47,283 nt of DNA from an uncultured Pseudorhodobacter sp. (lineage in GTDB: Bacteria > Pseudomonadota > Alphaproteobacteria > Rhodobacterales > Rhodobacteraceae). Within the stretch, counting starts at the first letter, position 1; each line of letters opens with the position of its first letter. Below the pieces are notes generated by a model. It made no database searches. It saw only the letters and a list, made by a program, of their open reading frames with translations, and was not told the DNA's origin. Location of the stretch: contig CAJXWJ010000024.1 in the NCBI GenBank assembly GCA_913062925.1, positions 1 through 47,283 on the forward strand. Direction: 5' to 3'. Shown here piece after piece: positions 43,513-47,283 of the stretch. The position numbers and the translations under genes are program-made.

Positions 43513-44428
43513 GTATCAAAACTTCTTCACCCAAGTCCAAGTCTCTGCCGCTCCCGAAATGGGCATGGTCGAGGATGTGGACACCGGAAACCGCACCAAG
43601 GGCGCTGGGTTTTCCACGCTGCTGGGTTGGTTTGGCAACGCACAATTGGGGCCGATCTATCTGGGCACCTTTGGCGTGATCTCGCTGGCCTGTGGCGCGA
43701 TTTGGTTCATGATCGTCGGGCTTTGGTTCTGGCATCTGGCGGGCTATAATCCGGCGGTCTTTGTGCGCGATCTGTTGTGGATGGCGCTTGAGCCGCCAGC
43801 GCCCGAGTGGGGTCTGCGGGTTCCGCCGATGGATCAGGGCGGCTTGTTCCTGGTGGCGGGTTTCTTCTTTCTGGTCTCGCTTTGGACATGGTGGCTGCGC
43901 ACCTATCTGCGCGCCGAGGCTTTGGGGATGGGCAAGCATGTCGCTTGGGCCTTTGCTGCGGCCTTGTGGCTGGTGATGGTGCTGGGCCTGATCCGTCCGG
44001 TGATGATGGGGAGCTGGTCTGAAGCAGTGCCTTACGGGATCTTCCCGCATCTGGATTGGACCAACTTGTTCAGCCTGACCTATGGCAACCTGTTCTATAA
44101 CCCCTTCCATGCGCTGAGTATTGTCTTCCTTTATGGCTCGGCGCTGCTGTTTGCCATGCATGGCGCCACCATCCTTTCGGTGACGCGTCTGGGCGGCGAC
44201 CGCGAGCTGGAACAGATCGTTGACCGCGGCACGGCCTCGGAACGCGCGGCTTTGTTCTGGCGCTGGACCATGGGCTTTAACGCCACAATGGAGGGCATTC
44301 ACCGCTGGGCTTGGTGGTTTGCGGTTTTGGTGCCGATCACGGGTGGCATTGGTATCTTGCTGACGGGCACTGTGGTGGACAACTGGTTTGTCTGGGCACA
44401 GGACCACGGCTATGCCCCGCTCAACTGA
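43505..44428 (+). CDS. pufM: Photosynthetic reaction centre M subunit
   Basis: A 307-residue five-span protein. Ligand histidines at 182, 202, 219 and 266 and Tyr210 agree with the R. sphaeroides M numbering. The quinone/iron loop [13 protein letters not shown] and the C-terminal [12 protein letters not shown] are typical. It lacks a following pufC, so electrons come from soluble or membrane cytochromes; cycA is nearby. Confidence 0.97.
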   Translation: MAEYQNFFTQVQVSAAPEMGMVEDVDTGNRTKGAGFSTLLGWFGNAQLGPIYLGTFGVISLACGAIWFMIVGLWFWHLAGYNPAVFVRDLLWMALEPPAPEWGLRVPPMDQGGLFLVAGFFFLVSLWTWWLRTYLRAEALGMGKHVAWAFAAALWLVMVLGLIRPVMMGSWSEAVPYGIFPHLDWTNLFSLTYGNLFYNPFHALSIVFLYGSALLFAMHGATILSVTRLGGDRELEQIVDRGTASERAALFWRWTMGFNATMEGIHRWAWWFAVLVPITGGIGILLTGTVVDNWFVWAQDHGYAPLN

Positions 44429-44441
44429 AAAGGAAACAATC

Positions 44442-44669
44442 ATGTCCGAGGAAAATTACTTTCAAGAGCCAAGCCGTGTTGTGCGTCTGCGGGTCTGGGC
44501 ACTAGGCCAGATGGCCTGGGGTGCCTTTGTCGCAGGGGCGGCCGTGCTGGCGATCGGCGGTGTTCTGGCGGCGATTTGGGTGGTGTCTTTGCTGCTGCCC
44601 GAGCAAAGCAAGCAAGCGCCATCGCCCTATGGCGCGATCGAGATCGCAAGCCCGATCAGAGTGGCTTGA
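44442..44669 (+). CDS. pufX: PufX, LH1 ring-opening protein
   Basis: A 75-residue single-span protein. A polar N-terminus (SEENYFQEPSRVVRLRVW) precedes a glycine-rich helix (GQMAWGAFVAGAAVLAIGG, about 22-40) and the LLLPEQ segment seen in Rhodobacter PufX. It permits quinone passage through the LH1 ring. PufX sequences diverge quickly, and the call rests on position, size, topology and these segments. It is a marker of the Rhodobacter clade. Confidence 0.9.
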   Translation: MSEENYFQEPSRVVRLRVWALGQMAWGAFVAGAAVLAIGGVLAAIWVVSLLLPEQSKQAPSPYGAIEIASPIRVA

Positions 44670-44686
44670 GATCGGTGTAACATCGG

Positions 44687-44790
44687 CTGGGGCAGCGGCT
44701 TTGCCCCAGTTGCAACGACGTTCGGGCCATTTGCCGGTCCGCGCCTGGGCACCTTCCACAGCCCGGTTCCCTTCCTGTAGGCAACAGGAA
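44687..44790 (+). ncRNA. Hairpins in the pufX 3' UTR; possible PcrX-like small RNA
   Basis: Two perfect stem-loops follow pufX: CTGGGGCA-gcggctt-TGCCCCAG (44687-44709) and TTCCTGT-aggca-ACAGGAA (44772-44790), before an intrinsic terminator. R. sphaeroides makes the small RNA PcrX by processing the pufX 3' UTR. The architecture here is similar, but sequence identity was not tested and processing is inferred. Confidence 0.45.
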
Positions 44791-44793
44791 ACT

Positions 44794-44828
44794 GGTGCCG
44801 AGTGCGAAAATCACTTGGCACCTTTTTT
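44794..44828 (+). terminator. Terminator of the puf operon
   Basis: Stem GGTGCCGAGTG / CACTTGGCACC (one G-U pair) closes the loop CGAAAAT and is followed by six T residues. It lies 33 nt before the dxs ATG, so any dxs expression comes from read-through or a promoter not identified here. Confidence 0.9.
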
Positions 44829-44860
44829 CTCTTGGTCCTTTCTTGCAAAAGGTTAAGAAA

Positions 44861-46768
44861 ATGCGTCCTGAGACCCCCCTGTTAGACATGGTAAACTCCC
44901 CCGCCGATCTGCGCGAGATGAGCGACGAGGCGCTTGGGCAATTGGCGGGCGAGCTGCGCTCTGAGGTGATCTCGGTCGTGTCGCAAACCGGCGGGCATCT
45001 GGGGTCTTCGCTGGGGGTGGTCGAGCTGTCGGTGGCGATCCATGCGGTGTTCAACACCCCGGTGGACAAGCTGATCTGGGACGTTGGCCATCAATGCTAT
45101 CCACATAAAATTCTAACCGGACGGCGGGCTGCGATGCGCAGTCTGCGCCAAGGCGGCGGGCTGTCGGGTTTCACCAAACGCTCGGAAAGTGCCTATGATC
45201 CCTTTGGGGCGGCGCATTCCTCGACCAGCATTTCAGCGGCTTTGGGCTTTGCCATGGGCCGCGAGATGGGAATGCCCACGGGCGATGCGATTGCGGTGAT
45301 CGGCGATGGCGCGATCACGGCCGGCATGGCCTATGAGGCGATGAACGCCGCGGGTCATCTGGGCAAGCGGCTGTTCATCATTCTGAACGACAATGACATG
45401 AGCATCGCCCCGCCAGTGGGCGCGCTGAACCGCTATCTGAACGATCTGGCGCGCCACAGCCCTTTTGCGGCGCTGCGCGATGCCGCCGAAGGCTTCGAGG
45501 CGGCCTTGCCCGGCCCTATCCGCGAAGGCGCGCGGCGGGCGCGGGCTTTGGTCACCGGCATGCCGGGGGGCGGCACGCTGTTTGAAGAGCTGGGGCTTTC
45601 CTATATCGGGCCGGTAGACGGGCATAACATGCCGGAATTGCTGGCAACTTTGCGCGCAGCCCGCACGCGGGCGACGGGGCCTGTGCTGATCCATGCCGTT
45701 ACGGTCAAAGGCAAGGGCTATGCGCCTGCGGAAAATGCGGCCGATAAATATCACGGCGTGGCCAAGTTTGATGTGGTCTCGGGCACCCAAGCCAAAGCGA
45801 AATCCAACGCCCCCGCCTATACCGAGGTGTTTGGCACCGCGCTGACCGACGAGGCCGCGCGCGATGGCAAAATCGTCGCGATTACGGCCGCGATGCCCTC
45901 GGGCACCGGACTTGATATCATGGCCGCGCGCTTTGCCAATCGGGTGTTTGATGTCGGCATCGCCGAGCAGCACGCGGTGACCTTTGCCGCAGGCATGGCG
46001 GCTTCGGGGCTAAAACCCTTTGTGGCGATTTATTCGACGTTTTTGCAGCGCGGCTATGATCAGATCGTGCATGATGTGGCCTTGCAGGGCCTGCCGGTGC
46101 GCTTTGCGATTGATCGTGCGGGGCTGGTGGGGGCGGATGGGGCCACCCATGCGGGGGCCTTTGATGTCAGCTATCTGGGCAATCTGCCCGGCTTTGTGGT
46201 GATGGCCGCGGCGGATGAGGCTGAGCTGGTGCATATGGTGGCCACGGCTGCCGACTATGACGCAGGGCCAATTGCCTTTCGCTATCCGCGCGGCGAAGGC
46301 GTCGGCGTGCAGATGCCCGAGCGCGGCGTGCCGCTTGAAATCGGCAAAGGCCGGGTGCTGCGGCAAGGCGCGGATGTGGCTTTGTTAAGCTATGGCGCGC
46401 ATTTGGCCGAATGCCTGCTTGCGGCCGAGGCTTTGCAAGCGCAGGGCATTTCGGTGACGGTGGCCGATGCGCGCTTTGCCAAGCCGCTGGACACCGATCT
46501 GATCGACCAGCTGGGCCGCCATCACGCGGCTGTTGTCACGGTCGAGCAGGGGGCTGCGGGCGGTTTTGGCGCCATGGTCTTGCAGTATCTGGCCAATTCT
46601 GGCGGGCTTGATCACGGGCTGCGGCTGCGCACCATGACCCTGCCTGACCGCTTTATTGATCAGGCAAGCCCTGCCAAAATGTATGAAGAGGCTGGTCTGA
46701 CTGTGGCCGATATTACCCGCGTGGTGACGTCTGTTGCACCGCAACGGCTGCATGCGCTGACCGCCTAA
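44861..46768 (+). CDS. dxs: 1-deoxy-D-xylulose-5-phosphate synthase
   Basis: A 635-residue thiamine-diphosphate enzyme. It condenses pyruvate and glyceraldehyde 3-phosphate to start the non-mevalonate isoprenoid route, which feeds carotenoids, phytyl and quinones. Motifs are [27 protein letters not shown], the TPP motif [15 protein letters not shown] with NDNDMSIAP, and [15 protein letters not shown]. The ATG has AAAGG upstream. Placement right after pufX matches the R. sphaeroides cluster. It is likely one of two dxs copies in the genome (inference). Confidence 0.94.
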   Translation: MRPETPLLDMVNSPADLREMSDEALGQLAGELRSEVISVVSQTGGHLGSSLGVVELSVAIHAVFNTPVDKLIWDVGHQCYPHKILTGRRAAMRSLRQGGGLSGFTKRSESAYDPFGAAHSSTSISAALGFAMGREMGMPTGDAIAVIGDGAITAGMAYEAMNAAGHLGKRLFIILNDNDMSIAPPVGALNRYLNDLARHSPFAALRDAAEGFEAALPGPIREGARRARALVTGMPGGGTLFEELGLSYIGPVDGHNMPELLATLRAARTRATGPVLIHAVTVKGKGYAPAENAADKYHGVAKFDVVSGTQAKAKSNAPAYTEVFGTALTDEAARDGKIVAITAAMPSGTGLDIMAARFANRVFDVGIAEQHAVTFAAGMAASGLKPFVAIYSTFLQRGYDQIVHDVALQGLPVRFAIDRAGLVGADGATHAGAFDVSYLGNLPGFVVMAAADEAELVHMVATAADYDAGPIAFRYPRGEGVGVQMPERGVPLEIGKGRVLRQGADVALLSYGAHLAECLLAAEALQAQGISVTVADARFAKPLDTDLIDQLGRHHAAVVTVEQGAAGGFGAMVLQYLANSGGLDHGLRLRTMTLPDRFIDQASPAKMYEEAGLTVADITRVVTSVAPQRLHALTA

Positions 46769-46789
46769 GCCAAAGCCAGTAGAGCAGCA

Positions 46790-46817
46790 AAAAGCCCCCG
46801 AGAGATCGGGGGCTTTT
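46790..46817. terminator. Bidirectional terminator between dxs and cycA
   Basis: A perfect 12-bp stem (AAAAGCCCCCGA / TCGGGGGCTTTT) closes a GAGA tetraloop, with A- and T-rich ends on each side. It lies between the convergent stops of dxs and cycA and should serve both. Confidence 0.92.
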
Positions 46818-46841
46818 GTGTGTTAAACGCTTTACCCGCTG

Positions 46842-47279
46842 TTACGGTGCAGCAGGTGCAGGGCTGAACTGCGCCAGATAGGCGTAGACGTCTTCAGCAG
46901 TTGCGGCGTCTTTCAGCTTGAAAGCCATTTTCGCAACGGCATTGGGCTTGTTCAAGTTTGCCTTCAGGAAAGCGGCTGGGTTTTGCACATATTCGACGAA
47001 CTGCGCCTCGTCCCAAACCAGACCTGCCGCACCCGCCGCGACAAGATCCTTGCCGTATTTAAAGCCCTCAAGGCTGCCAGCCTGACGGCCAAACACGCCG
47101 TAAAGGTTCGGGCCAATTTTTGCGCCCTTGCCTGCCAATTTTTTACCATCGGCATCTGCGACCGTGTGGCAAGTTTGGCATTGATTGAACACCACCTCGC
47201 CCTTGGTTGCATCACCTGCCGCCAAGGCAGGGGCGGCTGCGGTTGCCAAAACCGCGACTAGGGCAAATTTCAATTTCAT
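46842..47279 (-). CDS. cycA: Cytochrome c2
   Basis: A 145-residue periplasmic cytochrome c. The signal peptide is residues 1-20 (ending APALA) and the haem motif C34-Q-T-C37-H38, with Met118 (AKMAFKL) as the sixth ligand. Length and the FNQCQTCHTV, GPNLYGVFGRQAGS and LVWDEAQFVEYVQNP blocks match R. sphaeroides CycA. It reduces the photo-oxidised special pair and links the reaction centre to the bc1 complex. The ATG is 4 nt from the window edge, so the promoter is not visible. Confidence 0.94.
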   Translation of the reverse strand: MKLKFALVAVLATAAAPALAAGDATKGEVVFNQCQTCHTVADADGKKLAGKGAKIGPNLYGVFGRQAGSLEGFKYGKDLVAAGAAGLVWDEAQFVEYVQNPAAFLKANLNKPNAVAKMAFKLKDAATAEDVYAYLAQFSPAPAAP

Positions 47280-47283
47280 CGAG

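Overview
The window is about 47 kb of a GC-rich alphaproteobacterial chromosome from a purple non-sulfur phototroph of the Rhodobacter clade (Rhodobacteraceae). The evidence is a pufQBALMX operon that contains pufX and lacks pufC, LH1 polypeptides very like those of Rhodobacter, a spheroidene-type carotenoid set (crtA, C, D, E, F, I, B), PpsR/CrtJ-type TGT-N12-ACA sites in the expected promoters, and a gene order (bchODI-crtA / crtIB-tspO / crtCD / crtEF-bchCXYZ-pufQBALMX) typical of that clade. No insertion sequence, prophage or CRISPR array was seen.

Layout. (1) Positions 1-900 hold the edge of a tRNA-Glu(UUC) gene and a MltB-like lytic transglycosylase. (2) Positions 1000-5820 hold a D-xylose ABC importer (xylF-H-G, minus strand) divergent from a ROK-family regulator, with palindromes in between. 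(3) Positions 5840-10050 hold a 52-residue membrane protein, an Rrf2 regulator, a Rieske oxygenase of the quaternary-amine type, and a fused alpha-beta 2-oxoacid dehydrogenase E1. (4) Positions 10100-23230 hold a sulfonate-to-sulfite module: tpa, tauR, xsc, tauE, ackA, modB, modC, soeA, soeB, soeC. (5) Positions 23260-46800 hold the photosynthesis gene cluster, bounded by a membrane-anchored alpha/beta hydrolase and ending in dxs. (6) The window closes with cycA (cytochrome c2), convergent with dxs.

How the genes fit together. Tpa deaminates taurine to sulfoacetaldehyde. Xsc splits that to acetyl phosphate and sulfite. AckA can turn acetyl phosphate into acetate plus ATP. Sulfite is either exported by TauE or oxidised by SoeABC, a molybdenum enzyme that passes electrons to quinone, and ModBC can supply the molybdate. 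This electron-yielding module lies directly beside the genes for bacteriochlorophyll, carotenoids, LH1, reaction centre and cytochrome c2, so a link between sulfonate/sulfite oxidation and photosynthetic electron flow is a reasonable hypothesis.

The best second-look items are: a CTGG(A/C)C-type motif repeated at exactly 23-bp spacing in front of both tpa and xsc; six PpsR-type sites; crtC with no usable start codon and crtA with an ideal ribosome binding site in front of ATC; a 24-codon mini-ORF bridging bchX and bchY; ackA and modBC without the usual pta and modA; three convergent gene pairs sharing a CTAG stop overlap; and a hairpin series after pufX that resembles a 3'-UTR small RNA. All functions are assigned by reading motifs and recalled family features; no database search was run.
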